DNA of 64,000 bases from Otis tarda. Its lineage: Eukaryota > Chordata > Aves > Otidiformes > Otididae. Below, one piece after another: positions 36,242-49,754 of the stretch. The notes under the pieces are model-generated. The model ran no database searches, was not told the DNA's origin, and worked only from the letters and a program-made list of their open reading frames with translations. The stretch covers positions 47,817,001 through 47,881,000 of the forward strand of contig CM048552.1 in assembly GCA_026413225.1 (NCBI GenBank). The letters run 5' to 3'. Numbering within the stretch: the first letter of the stretch is position 1; the number at the start of each line of letters is the position of its first letter. Position numbers and translations under genes: made by a program.

Positions 36242-38390
36242 TCAGGCTATCCTGAAAACAGTATTTAATACAAAATATAAGACTTCTTAAGTAGAAACTT
36301 CCACTTCTACTTACAAGCTTACATCCCAGTGGCTTTAACAACAGCATCTTTGCAGCAGCGCTCTTAGTTTCCCAGTCTCCTTTGAAACATATATTTTCTA
36401 TACCAAACATTTTATTTTGTATAACAAATATTTTATTTTGTCATCAAATATTACAGAGGCATCTCCTCAGAAAAGTCACTAATTTAACTTTTTCCTTAAC
36501 TCAGTCAGTTACCTTTCCTGTCATCCTAACAAGGCTTTATATTGTTGGGAGAAGCTGATGTTTCTGGAGTTTTATTTTGTTCTATGGGGAAGACTTCCGA
36601 AGAAAATAGGACATCATGTGGGACACCTTCTGCAAAAAATTTCTGAACCATATTTTTTTCAGTATGAATGTTAAGACCATTTCATCTCTCAGATGTAGTA
36701 AAAGTCAAGTCATCCACCCACTAAAAGTATCAAAATTGACAATAGCCTGTATCTCACTGGGTAATTTCCCAACCAGCAGCAGGGTCTTACAGGTTGAAGC
36801 AATATTTTGCTTTTCCTCTGGAGATGTGCTGTTTGTGACTTGAAGTAATCCATTGAATTTACTCAAACCGTAGGCAAGTATTTCAAATGCTGAGACTTGG
36901 AAAAAGAAGCTTCAGTTTCCATTTAGTTGGTGCTTCTGAAAAGCCACTTTCCCACAGTCATTGAAGAAGAAAGAACAGTTGCTTTTCCATACCTACCTCA
37001 ATGGATGGATGTGCATTCTGTAACTTGCTTCAAGCTCTACTTTGGAAAATAACTAAGAGAAAACTCAATATCACTCCATAATTTTTACTGGAGGGTAGAA
37101 GTGGCTAACAGCACAAACACAGTCATGATGGGCATTGCTATTAAAAAAACCTTATCATAGACTATCAAGAGTGGTTTGTATTGACATATACTAGCTCTTG
37201 ATGACAAGAACCAGTATTGATGATTGCTTTAAGTAATAAATCTCACATTTGTCCAAATCAATTATGTTTTCTATATTGAACTAACTAGTTTTGTTGAGAA
37301 GAGAATTTACATTATATTTTATTGATGATAGAAAGTCCACTCTTTAATCTGACCAACAGGTGTCTGGATTCCCCCTAGTCTTGGTTTATACTCTTCTAAA
37401 TACAAATAGCCTCTCCTGGCATCAATGGAGTTGTAGGTTGTAAAATAGCGTTAATATATTTTCCATTCATTGTCTATTTGCTTTTTGCATTTTTTGAAAG
37501 GAGTGTGTTTCTGGCACAATTTATGTGAACCTACTGCAACGAGTGTATGCATATGACAAGTACATGATCAAAGATATTCTATTATCAGATGTCACCACAG
37601 GGATATTGCAAGAGATATCCATCAATGTGGTCCATGTAATTATCATTCTTTGAGGCATTTCAAAAGGAAAAAAATATAACAATCAGGTGATTTACATTTG
37701 GTATTAGAAACTGCTGCAGAGAAAGAACTAAATGACCATTTGTTAATTTTGTATTTCTTCTATTTTCTTGTTGATTTTTTATTCTATACTGTGTTCTACT
37801 ATATCTACCTTGTCAGAAATAAATATGGAGATAAAAATTAAATTCAGACACTTATGCAACATCAACTTGAATATGATGAACACTGTTAAAGATGTTAGAT
37901 GTTCTAATGCCTGGTTCTTAAGCAATTACTATGATAAGACTCTGCATTAATGAGACTAATTTGACAGATTAATTAAAAAATTTATTTCTTCGTTATATAA
38001 TCCCCATTTCATCAGAGATTGAATGCTGACAGAATTTTATCTCTACAAAATACTATGAAGACTGAATAGGAGAAAAAAATCACTGGTAAATATTGAATTT
38101 TGGTAAGGACAATAATTTGGTTGAACTCCTTGTGCAAATTTCAGTTATTATATCTGTTCTTGTATATTGTTACAAAATTGAAAACCTTCTTGCACATTTT
38201 TCCACACACTCTTAAAATAAAAAAAAAGGAAAATCCCAGAGTAGTTTAACTCTGAGCTTCGTTTAGCACTGTTAGCTACCACAGTGTCCAAATTGAAGTA
38301 CTTTTTCTCTGATAATTAGATTTTCCCTAATATTGTTTTTCAGCTGACAACTGTAGCTACATTGCTTTAAAAATCACTTAAATCACTAAA
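36242..38390. other. Unique AT-rich non-coding DNA
   Basis: No gene is seen. A 21-bp near-tandem repeat sits at 36404-36444 (caaacattttattttgtata, then caaatattttattttgtcat). Open frames are under 80 codons and unrecognised. Confidence 0.6.
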
Positions 38391-38809
38391 GGATTAGAGC
38401 ATCTGACACATGAAGAAAGGCTGAGATTGCTGGGAGTGCTCAGCTTGGGGAAGAGAAGGCTAAGGGCAATCTATCTCTGTGTACAAATATGAGAGGAGGG
38501 AATGAAGAAGAGGGAGCTGCTGACTTCGCTCAGTGGTGCCCACTGATGGGACAAGAGGTAATGCGCACAGATGAAAACACATGAAATTCCATCTGAAGAC
38601 AGGAAATGTGGAGGTGGTCAAATACTGGACAAGGTGTCCCAGAAAGGTTATGGAGTCTCCGTCCTTCGAGATACTCAAAACCAGATCGGACATGGTCCTG
38701 GGCAACCTGCTCTAGCTGACCCTGCTTGAGCAAGGAGGTTGGACTAGATGATCTCTGGAGGTCCTTTCCAAACTCAACCATTCTGTGATTCCATGATTCT
38801 CTGATTCTG
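38391..38809 (+). mobile_element. CR1 LINE 3' fragment, second subfamily
   Basis: It begins in the segment encoding 'LxxLTHEERLRLLGVLSLGK' (about 38397-38455) and continues through ggcaacctgctctagctgac to a complete tail, ccattctgtgattccatgat, then tctctgattct. The region about 38480-38540 is the reverse complement counterpart of 17440-17530 in the minus-strand copy at 17205-17712. Both copies differ from the other CR1 fragments here, so they form one subfamily. Confidence 0.93.
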
Positions 38810-39544
38810 TATCTCAAAATCACCCTACTCTTTTAGTTAATTTCAACAGTGTTTAAAATTCATTGAAAAATGTCTTCTGGCATTACGACTGATGCGGGAG
38901 GAAGTTTAAAAAAGGAAATTTGTTCTGGCAGTAACCTTGATTTGCTTGTTTATACTAGCTAGTATTATGTTTATTTTATCCCTTCCTCTATAATTTCTAG
39001 CTTGAGAGACAAAAAAAAAATTGATTTCTGTGTATTCAGATAGTAAAAGGTTTACTAAGATTTCCTTTGACTTTGGTATGCCTGTAGAAATATTGGGAAA
39101 AGTGGTTAAAATACAGCAACAAGAATTGTATGAATAGGTTTTAAATGCTAAAGATATAGAAATATCTTTATCTGAAGTTGCTTAGGATTTCTTGTTTTGC
39201 AGGAAGGATTTGTTCAATCTGTGCTAGAAATATTTTGAATATGCATAATATTGATGATTGAAACAATGTAACAGCATATTCTCTAGATGTATGGTGAATT
39301 CAAGTATAAAGAGTTGAAAAATAAAGTCTATTCAGATTTGTGTATATATCTCTCTGTGTGCACATGTATGCTTAGTAACAAAAATGGGAAACTGAATATC
39401 ATGTTTATTTTCATGCCCATAAATATTTATTAATATTTAAAGTTATATTTTGCAACACAACAGAAAATTGCATCTAGGCCAGTGATGAGAAGAGGTTCAA
39501 CTTTTCATTTAAAACAGATAGTAAAAAAGTTGAAATATCATAGC
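38810..39544. other. Unique AT-rich non-coding DNA
   Basis: No gene or repeat is recognised. An A10 run lies near 39011-39020. Confidence 0.6.
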
Positions 39545-39766
39545 CTCATAGAATATTTAAGGTTGGAAAAGACCTCTAAGATCATCAAGTCCAACCATCA
39601 ACCTAACACCACCATGCCTACTAAACCATGTCCTGAAGTGTCACATTTACACATTTTTTTAACACTTCCAGAGACAGTGACTCTACCACTTCCTTGGGCA
39701 GCCTGTACCAGTGCCTGACCACTCTTTCAGTAAATAAATATTTCCTAATATCTAACCTAAACCACC
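39545..39766 (-). mobile_element. CR1 LINE 3' fragment, third subfamily
   Basis: The 3' end is at 39545 (tcatagaatatttaaggttg). The 3' UTR reads, on the plus strand, atcatcaagtccaaccatca, then acctaacaccaccatgccta, a signature that none of the other copies here has. It runs to the segment encoding '[16 protein letters not shown]' and is cut at about 39766, where it meets the 5' end of the next CR1 in opposite orientation. Confidence 0.93.
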
Positions 39767-40294
39767 CCCTCTACTTTGCTTTGGTGAGACCCCACCTGGA
39801 TTACTGCATCCAGTTCTGCAGCCCCCGACATAAGAAGAATGTGGACCAGTTGGAGAGGGTCCAGAGGGCTGGAGCACCTCTCCTGTGAGCACAGGCTGAG
39901 AGAGTTGGGGCTGTTCAGCCTGGAGAAGAGGAGGCTCCGGGGAGACCTGATAGTGGTCTTCCAGTACCTCAAGGGGGCCTACAAGAAATATGGGGAGACT
40001 CTTCAGTAGGGCCTGTTGTGATAGGACTAGGGGTAATGGTTTCAAAATAGAGGGAGTTAGATTTAGATTAGATATTAGGAAAAATTTTTTACAATGACGG
40101 TGGCAGAACACTGGAACAGGTTGCCCAGAGAGGTGGTAGATGCCTCATCCCTGGAAACCTTCAAGGCCAGGTTGGATGAGGCTCTGAACAACCTGATCTA
40201 GTTGGGGATGTCCCTGCTCCTTGCAGGGGGGGTTGGACTAGATGACCTTTGAAGGTCCCTTCCAACCCTAACCATTCTATGATTCTACAATTCT
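39767..40294 (+). mobile_element. CR1 LINE, 5'-truncated copy with complete tail
   Basis: It starts in the '[19 protein letters not shown]' coding segment (39767-39830), directly against the preceding minus-strand copy. It continues through '[14 protein letters not shown]', '[16 protein letters not shown]' and '[18 protein letters not shown]' to the 3' UTR and ...ACCATTCTATGATTCTACAA (to about 40294). The frame is broken near 39873, where about 20 bp encoding the 'TKMIRG' block are missing. Good preservation suggests it is one of the younger copies. Confidence 0.95.
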
Positions 40295-43200
40295 AATTAG
40301 TGATATTTTGTTGTTTGGTGCACACAAATAAAAATATCATTAAATAAACTTGTAATCAATTACAACAAAGATGCAAAACCATCCACAAGAGGGAGACATT
40401 TTTTATGCTTTAATTAAGTTTATTTATGTAACTAAAATGTGACAATATGAATCATTTATTTATAAGACATTTACCTTGATGAGTAAGTAGTAGCTGAAAT
40501 CTCAACTGCTTCCAATGCTAATTGACCTTTGGGCAGAGATTTTCCAATAGATCTTGCTTTCTATTGTCATCTATTTTCATATATTTCTGTAAGAACATGC
40601 AAATTATAAAGAAGATACTCAACTGTATACCTTTCAGCAAATAAGTCCTTTATAGTTCACTGAATTAAAGGCTAAAAGGAAAACATTCGTAATCCAACTT
40701 GAATGTTACATACAGTTACATTTTACTTAGCTAGCTCCCTTTTGATGCAGTAATTTGTATTTCACTAAGCTATACCACTGTACAGTAAAACTGATTTTTC
40801 AGAAAGTCATGCAATGTTGATTTGGAGGTGCCTCTTGGATAAGTTTTACTGAAACTGCTGAAAACATATGTCTTGTTTCTCGTTTGGATTTCTGACTTGA
40901 GCTTGCAAACACTGGCTTTTGTTATGTCTTCTTCATTAAAAAACTCCAACACTTTAGTAGTTGTTTTCCTCTCTCTAAAGATATTTGTACACAGTAATCT
41001 CATAGTTTTCTTTGGAAAAATTGGACAGACTGAGTTTTTTATTACCCTTCCCATTATGCTTTTTTTTCAGTACTTGAATTGTTTTTATCTCTGCATCTTC
41101 CCTAGAAGAGATGTTTTAACAACTCTTAAAGATGTACAGACTAAAGCTAGGAAGAGTGTCTCAGCACCTCAGTAAGGATATATACAGATGTAAAATACAC
41201 TTTATTTAAGGTACTGTGGAGTGCATGATAAAGACATATTTTTCATGAAAGTGTGCTGACAGACTGTCAGGAATTAGAGGGCAGAATATAATAATTATTA
41301 TAATCCCAAATCTACTCTGGTATACCTCATTTCATTACTGATACCACATGAACTCTGCTTTCGTCTACTACTAAACTATCTCTAAAGAATTCACAACTTC
41401 TTGTTTGATTTTCCTTCAAGACAATTTAATCTACAAATTCTCTTATGTTTGGGAAATTAATCTTTTTGAAGAACTAACTGTATGCATTACTTGTTGAGAT
41501 ACTTCTGTTTTGTCGATTGAAGGCAATAAATTCGTGATGACTTTTTTCTTACAGCATAAGCCCCAGTTCAAGAATTAGTCTTTAACCATCACAAGAAGTT
41601 CATAAGAGTGTGAAGGATGTAACGGTATCTCACAGAGCTGAGCAAGAATCAGTCCAAGTCTATCTGTCACACAGAAAGACTTGGCAAAATAGTAACTTCT
41701 GTTGCATGGACTCTACCTGCTTTCTGAAATTCAATCATAATAAACCTAGAAGTCCAGAGTAAATAATCTGAGAAAAAAAGTGAGGACCAGAAAATATAAC
41801 TGTTGGGACTGAAACAGGAGCTGTAACAGAAGAGTCTTTACTGACTGCTAAAGCTCAGGGAGAATGTTGTAGAACTTTGAAGCTTTGACGTCTGGATGGA
41901 TATGGCTGTGGAAGGGGGACTCTTGAAAGAAAGAGATTTTATTGATCACCAAAGGACTCAAAACCACCAGTGAAAACAAAAAATGTTGAAAATGAGGTTT
42001 GCAAGTTGGCAGGAATTTACATTTACAAGAGGGAACAGATACAATTGGTGGGATGGTCACTTAGAACTGCTCTGATTAATCTTAAGATTTTAGTTGGAAA
42101 AGTAACTGTGATACTTTGACTTTTTTTTTTTTTTTGCAAATGATCCAATAGTTATTTGAATATTTTTTTTTTTTCAGGCAACGGAAAAGATTACTGTAAT
42201 ATGTAGCTTTTGCTAAGTCTACACCTGGCATAGGTGTATCAGCTGGCAAGAATTCACTCACCAACCCATCCCCAAACATTGCTCCTCAGAACCCATGAAA
42301 TCCAGGCAAAGCTGTTTACATAGCATCCCAACCCATGCCATAGAAATATGGCTGAGTGTTCCACCTAACAGGAAACTTCTTTCTCACCAATCATGAAAAT
42401 ACTGGCTCATCTCCAGTGCTTTCTGCTTTTTTACGTTCTGTCTGGTGGAGAGAGTAGGGGGAATTCCAGAAAAATATTGTTCTTTTTTTTTCTTTCAAGT
42501 CGACCTTTATACTTGGATAATTTCATATAGTATTTATTCTAATGCATACCATCATTAATGGAGACAAGCCAAAGGATTCCATAAGGATGCCTAATCTAGC
42601 CTTCCCTTCTTCGTTACAGAGAAACACCACTTAATGCAGAGTCACAGACAACAATTGGAGGAACTCTCTCAATAGCGAATTCTTCTCTCTGCATTTCTTT
42701 GTTCCATTGCTCAAGAAACTATTTGCTTGGCAGTTCGTTGTTTTAGAGGCACTTATGATTGCAGTTCATCTGTGGAAACCAAAGGACTGACTAAGCAGCA
42801 CTTAGTTTCCAGTGTCATTTTATGGCTGTCTGACTCCTAACTTGTACCTGGAGGTTTTCTAGTTTCCTTTCAGTGCAAAGAGAGCACCAAAACATCTCTC
42901 AAGTCTTTGATGATTCCTCCCTTTCTTTCCCTCTTCGCTGCTTGTTTAGGAGAACAAGAAAAGAACAAGAACAAGAAAAGTCTTGTGGCTTTGAGCTCTA
43001 GGAATCTGCAAGAATCCTTATGCTTTTTTTTTTTTTTTTGGACTTAGTCCCCATGTATGGTGTGAGAAAATCCTAAACTTGCCAAAACCTTGAAGTAGAA
43101 TTGTCTAGCCCTTTTCCTTACACAAGGACAGAAAAAAATTATAACCAATTTGTTAAGTTTGGTTTTACTACAACACAAAAGTATGAAACCTCCACAAGGT

Positions 43201-45397
43201 ATTTACTTACAAAGGAAAACATCAAATCTACTGGGCCAGGAAGACTGAAAATAAAAGTTTGAAACCATCCAGTACCCTGCCAATTGTGACCTTGTAAGGA
43301 TACATCCTTTTATTCAGCCTTGCTGTTCTTTTCAGCGATTTCAGTGGCTTCCTGCGTTTCCATGAACTCCACACAGTTCCTTCTGGGTCTCCTGCTTTCT
43401 TTTGCTTCTGAGTCTTAACTTTCTTGCTTCAGAAAGGCTCCTTGCCCCTTTCAGGAGCAAAACTCCTGTTTATCTCGATGCTTCATGCTCCCATTCTACT
43501 CTCTGTCCTTGGCTGCTTGCCCTGTGCTGCTGTCCGTGGCTTCTTTGCACTTGGATATGCTCAGCTGCTCTCAGGGGAAGAACAAATTCCTCTTTCCTCT
43601 TCTTTTTTAGAAGAGGTGGCACCAAAAGCACGGCAACCAGGTCAGAGAGCCTCTTTCTTTGTTCCCCAGCCACACATTGTTACAAAACACACAGTTCACA
43701 TATATGTGGTACAAGGTTGCATCAGGTGTCACACACAGGTAGAAGATCATTGTGGTTGGATCAGGTTTCAGTCACCCTGAAAACAAGAAGGGAAAGCACA
43801 GGAAGTAGATTCTAACTGATGTTGCTAAAGATTAGTATAAAATGTTCGCACTGGCATAAAGGAACACAGTCAAAAAGTCCAAGGTGCAAAATGAACAAGA
43901 GACATCAGGGTTAATATTGACTCAGAGAAGAAACTTGGCTCATGAGACAGGACAGAGAACTATTATCTATATGTACGTCATGTTCTCTGGGGTTTTTTTT
44001 TATTTGAAAAGTCAACTGTAGCCAGCCAATTGGTACAGGTGCAGTAGAGAAAAAAGTGTTTACATTGCTTCCGTAAGGGAAGAATAGGTTATAGAATAGC
44101 TGGATGAGTTGCAAATACTTTGAAGGCCTAACAGTGTCATCCAAATGTGTCTAATAAAAGCAAGGAACTAGTGATCTCTAAGCTAGTACATTTAATTTCC
44201 ATTCCAAAACAAACAAACCAAAGTGCTGAAACAAAAAAAAACCCCACCAATATTTTCTAAGCAAATAAAGCATAACAAAGAGATAAGTAACAACCAAGAT
44301 GGACTTCTCCAAACATGCTACTTTTTAAAAATAAAACATACTCATCTACTTTGACTAGGTAGCAAAATTTTTTTGCAAGGGGGGAGTTGGCAGGTATTGT
44401 CTGTCTTGTCCAGTACTACTTTAAAGGCACTCTCATGAGGAAGCTAGGGAAGTGATAACTGGATGAAGCAGTTGCACAACTGATTGGAAACATATCCAGA
44501 GAAACAATCATTCATGTTCCACTGTCAGACTAATAGCTAAATAAAGCAGGTTTCTATGGGAATCTCTCATGCACCTATAAGTGTTCAACACTTCTGTTAG
44601 TGACTTGGATGAATGGTTGCACATGTTTTTGAGGCAAATTTAGAATTCAAGATCAGCTTGACAAATCAAAGAAATGATCTGAAAAAAACATGCCACAATT
44701 CAGTAGGATAATGCAAAAATCTGTCTTTACACAGAAATATTTGACTGTACAAACATAAGTCAAGGGAGGATGCACAAATACTTCAGAACAGAATGTACAG
44801 TTATAGTAAACTACATTCTGAAAATGAGGTAAACCTCTCATATTGTTATAAAAAAGACAGAAGCCATATATTAATAAATAACAGTATTTTCTGTGAAAAC
44901 CATGAAGTAGTTCTATGGTACCTGATGCTGTAAGATCAAAGTTTAGAAAAATGATCTGCAATGAATTCTTGAAAGAAAATTGTATATTTAATCCAGAGAA
45001 AAATATGTAGAAGGAAGTAGTAAAAAATAATTTTTAATGTAAATTACAATAAGAACAGACACTAAGAAAAAGTCTCCAATACAAAAGAAAAAGTGAGGTG
45101 CAGTAAAGTTCACCTTGAGCTTTTCATTTTCCATGATTGCAAGATATTAAAGAAAGGTTGGACAAGCATTTGATGTAGTTGATCTTATCTTTATCTGGGA
45201 AAGAAGTTACATGAAGGTGAGGAATAATTAAAGGACGGCACTGCTTTCTTTTCCCACTCACTCCACTCACTCCATCAATAAAAAGTTGGGTTGGAAAAAT
45301 GTTTGTAAATATCATGACTCTCACTAATTAAATCAATTTTGTCCAATAATATTGCAGATCTTTCCCCTCCCCTTGCCCCAAGACCTTATTTTCAAAT
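40295..45397. other. Unique AT-rich non-coding DNA, 5.1 kb
   Basis: No gene or repeat is recognised. T runs lie at about 42120-42135, 42165-42175 and 43024-43039. The stretch 43400-43815 is more GC-rich and carries overlapping plus-strand open frames of 137 and 118 codons (43402-43815, 43424-43780) with no known domain. 42200-43800 as a whole has a slightly different texture and might hold an unrecognised old repeat. Confidence 0.55.
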
Positions 45398-45606
45398 AGA
45401 ATCATAGAACAGTTTGAGTTGGAAGGGACCTTTAAAGGTCATCTAGTCCAACCCTCCTGCAAGGAGCAGGGACATCTCCAGCCAGATCAGGTTGCTCAGA
45501 GCCTCATCCAACCTGGCCTTGAATGTTTCCAGGGATGGGGCATCCACCACCTCTCTGGGCAACCTGTTCCAGTGTTTAACTGTAAATTTTTTTTTCCTTA
45601 TATTGA
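45398..45606 (-). mobile_element. CR1 LINE, short 3' fragment
   Basis: The 3' end is at 45398 (agaatcatagaacagtttga). The body matches the copy at 22489-22684 closely through cctgcaaggagcagggacat and gggatggggcatccaccacc, and is truncated at about 45606 after a T10 run. The two fragments are cut within about 20 bp of the same place in the element. Confidence 0.95.
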
Positions 45607-48600
45607 AGATTGAAAGGGGCAACAGTTTTCACAGTTCTCTAAGTATTGATCATCACCTACTATCTGGAAGGATTTATATACACAATAGACTGTAATGTGT
45701 AATTACAAATTTGTGAAAGCTGATACTTGATCTCAGAGCTCTGATTTGACTACTTAAAGGATGTTTCTAGATAAACATGGAATAAATGGGAAGTCAGTCT
45801 TAAAGGAGACTTTCTGAAGTCACTGGGCTCAGCTGACCACACTAGTAAATATAATGCTGAACTAGCAATTTTATAATAATTTTATCTTCAAGTTCTCTTT
45901 TTGAATATATAACCTTTTTTTTTGGCTGTTATAATCCCAATTGCCTTTAACATAAATTAGGTGCAGCTAATTAAATTAACTTAATAAGCAGATAACAGTT
46001 AGGTCAGCTGGAACTGGTCAACCACAAAATGCAACCATTTCTGATTTCGTATTTTAAGACAGATAAAGCTTAACAAAAATTATCTAGCAATGAAAATAAT
46101 GTAATAATTTTATAGGGGGAAGATAATGAATGTGTACAAAAAATATTGGATTTTGGAAAACAAGGTTTTATCATAACAAGGGGAATCAGATACGTGTTGT
46201 TATTGGTCATACATTCAGGCCTAGCTGTGCTGTCTTCCATTTATGAGTTTTGGCCACTCTAATAAATCCCTTTGTACTAAAAAATGTTTTATGTTGAACA
46301 ATGACTCATATTCCAGCAAATTTTCCATTTTATAATATCACATTGAAGCCCTTCCAGCCTATCAATTTTTTATAAATATTTGGTTTTGTAAATAATTTTA
46401 CTAGATAATATAATTTATTAAGACAATATGGCATAAGTGTCATTGTTTTATTGCTAATTATATCATACATGTCTCTAGTGAGATCTTTTGATGTCATCTT
46501 TCCCTAAAAACAAGATTCAGTTTCATTCTATTCTAAAAATTCCCTCGTGTATTAATGATTAAACTTTAACTTCTCTAGGGTGCAATAAGAACTGAAAAAG
46601 TGATATTTAGCATAAATTTTATAGAACAGCTTCTTGTAACATCAGGGAAGCAATAAAAGAACACTGCTTACGAAGCAATCTATGTACCGTTCTTCTACCT
46701 AAAAGCACACATGGGGATTGTTAAATAATAATATATTATTGGGCATTCATCATACTGGATTCCCAGTAGAGACAATTACCCTTTTGTTTCCATTAGAAAG
46801 CAAATTATTCTTTGTGGTGATGAGTCTTATGCCTTAGTTATGTTCCCATGCCTAATACAATTTTGGAATAATTCAGTTTGCAGCAGAAGTTAGGAAGAGT
46901 ATGAGTGGCTTTGGCATGACACTACGGTTATAAATTGGGAAGCAAAGGCTTCCTGACCTGCTTCACTGACAGTAGTCAAAATCACTAACACAGCTTTATA
47001 ATGTCTCACCTCAGTTTTCTGTTCTGTTTTATCTCTCCATCTTGTTTTTATAGTAATATTTTTGATCAATTTCTACATTCTGTTTCTTGAAAATAAAAAT
47101 ATTGATTGTATTTGACAAGGTCGTAAAAAATCAGCATACCCTGTAATCAGGATACTGTGGAAAGCAAAGATGAGGTACAAAATTCTTCTGACCTACTGCC
47201 TTTTCACTTAGCACCTGGAGCTATGTATAGTCTCCTTTACTGTTACATGGATTTTGGCCTTGTGGCATGCCCAGTTGTAGTCACAGAACAGGAGAGGGGT
47301 AGGGCCATAGAAACAACTGTTCATTTCCTGCAGAAGAAGTCACATGGCACACCTTGGCTGAATGGTTCCTCATTTTTGCTAGGAAGTACTCTTGGCTGTG
47401 ATTTTCTCAAATCCATCTGAGGGAGCTCTTCAACTTTGAGGGGAAATATTCATTGAACTAGAGAAAAATTAAGAAAAAAAAAATATTAATTGGAGCAGAC
47501 TTTGGAGTCCAGTTCTTCCTCCCAGGTGAATGCCCTTAGCATGTCACTCTTTTTTACATTCTCTTATCTCATGAATATTTAATTCTATATAAAGTGAAGC
47601 AGTTTAAATGGATGATAATGAGAAATCTAATTCCTGAACACATTATAGCCACGACTTTCACCAAGATGGTTGACACAATTCAAGCAAATGAGTTCTCTCA
47701 GAAAAAAAAAGTGTTCTGAAAGTGCAGAAGATGAAAATGTAAATTTAATAGTTAAATCTACAGAGCAGTGAGGGAAAGGAGTAGGAAGCCGCTCCAGGCA
47801 GGGTACAGGAAAGTAAAGAGGCAGAGATAGCCACTCTGGCATGATGGTGGATATAGCATAGGGCAACATCGGTTTTCTATTGTGGTGCTTGGCTACAAAA
47901 GGCTTGAGAATTACTTATTTGGTGATCTCTCTGGGAGATAGTGATTGACATGTAACAAAGAAAGAAGCAGAACTTTAATCTCTTGTATCTCAAGCAATAC
48001 TGAAGTTACTGGGTGTACTTTCTCCCACTGGATCTACTGGGGCACAGTGAGACTGCCTGTAGGATGCACAAGGGAGAAGACAAATGTCCAGTCTCTTTGA
48101 CATGAGACAGATGTCTAACAGAAGGTGAGATACATAACTCCTGGCCATTTCCAGAGACTGAGCTTCAAGTTTCTTATTTGCAAAAACTAGATGCCCTATG
48201 TATTTTAGTGCCTTGAGAATTAGGCAATAACTGAAAAGTGATTCAGAGGGTTTTGATCTGGGGTTTCCAACTTTTGCTATTTACATCTCTTGTGGATATA
48301 ATCCTGGGGCTATGCTGTAATTGTGTTTTCCTTTGCTCCAGCTCACGAGAACCAACAGCTCTGTCCGAGTGCCTGTAATGCCTCAAGAGGAGCATCAAAA
48401 GTGAACTGCTTTGAAACACCCTACTTATGAGGGTTTTTGATAAATGGCATTTAATTAAACCATTTGTAAGGCAAAAATGCATTGAAAACAAGAAACCTTT
48501 CCACCTTGTTATGTAATTAGTTTTTTTGGTAAAATTATAGGATAGAAAATTCAGAAACTTAAAAATCTTTCAGAATATATTATTGTTATACCAAAAAGGG

Positions 48601-49754
48601 ACACACTGCTTGCTTTGACACTTGTATTCTGACATGAGCTGATCATACTGAATGCCATTATCAACCATAATATTTTGCATAGCTTTGATAAGACAGACAC
48701 CATTACTCCATAAAGAAATGTTGTTTTTTTTTTTTCTCCTAAACACTTCTGTTATAAAGTGAAAGTACAAGGAAAAAATATAAAGATACAGTTTTTCATA
48801 TTATCTTGAAGACTAGTTGGCAAAAAAAATGTCACTTATAACAATTTAGAAATAGGAGTAATTTGAAATAATTTGCCCAAATCTCTCTTTCCTTCTAGGC
48901 ATACCTCTTATCACTTACTTTGGGGAAAAGGTCAGTAAGGACTGGAAGCACATCTGACCCTTGTTTTGCATAAAAGAAAATGCAGTAGATATTTTGGAGC
49001 ATCAGAGTCTACAATTTTAAGTTGCTTGATGAAAGTCAGGCTGTGTCATGTTTAAATGTGGCTTAAGGGAATTTTGTTGTATTTCATATAGCTGAAAATG
49101 GTGTTTCTGAAATTTCTCACACCTCCACAAGTAAACAAACACCTGAGTAGCCAAATCATTCATATAAACTCAGTTATGGCCAAGGTTAATTCCCATCTCT
49201 CTCTAAATTAGAGGTAGAACTTTAAGCTGAGTCTCCCACAGACTGAAGGAGTGGCCTTACCACTAGTTAATGAAACTTTTTATTTTGTATATATAAAACA
49301 ACCAGTCATCAAAGTGAAGCATATTCAATTATCAATTTTAATTTGTAGAAAATGCAGATAGAATGAATAACTAAACATAGGAGCTGCTAGAGTCCATGCA
49401 GTTTCATAGCTATATGCTGAGCTGCTCTAGTCCCTATAGGGCTGCTACGGACCTGATCCATTCTAGTTGGACTACTTGTCATCAGCTACCTCACCCCAGA
49501 ACTGAGTAACTTCATAAAAAATTTGGCTTCAGCCAATCAGCATCTTTCAACAAAAGTTATTTCACAGGAAAATTCCTGTATAAATTTTAATTATGGCAGA
49601 TTAGTCTGCTAAGATGTGATACTTGTTTGGTCGACTAAGTGAAATAAGTCAGTATGTTTGTTAGAGTTCCAAATTCTACCCCTGATTATCTGTAGGATAA
49701 TAAGCTACAGGATGTTTATGCAAGTTTGGGCAAAGTTACAAGACAGTCCAAGAC
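45607..49754. other. Unique AT-rich non-coding DNA
   Basis: No gene or repeat is recognised over about 4.1 kb. The longest open frame is 47157-47420 (87 codons, plus) and is unrecognised. 46020-46700 is particularly AT-rich. Confidence 0.6.

Noticed and set aside
43402-43815. Plus-strand open frames of 137 and 118 codons in two frames over the same DNA
   Set aside because: Two overlapping long frames in a locally GC-richer stretch point to composition and not coding. No domain or motif is visible in either.
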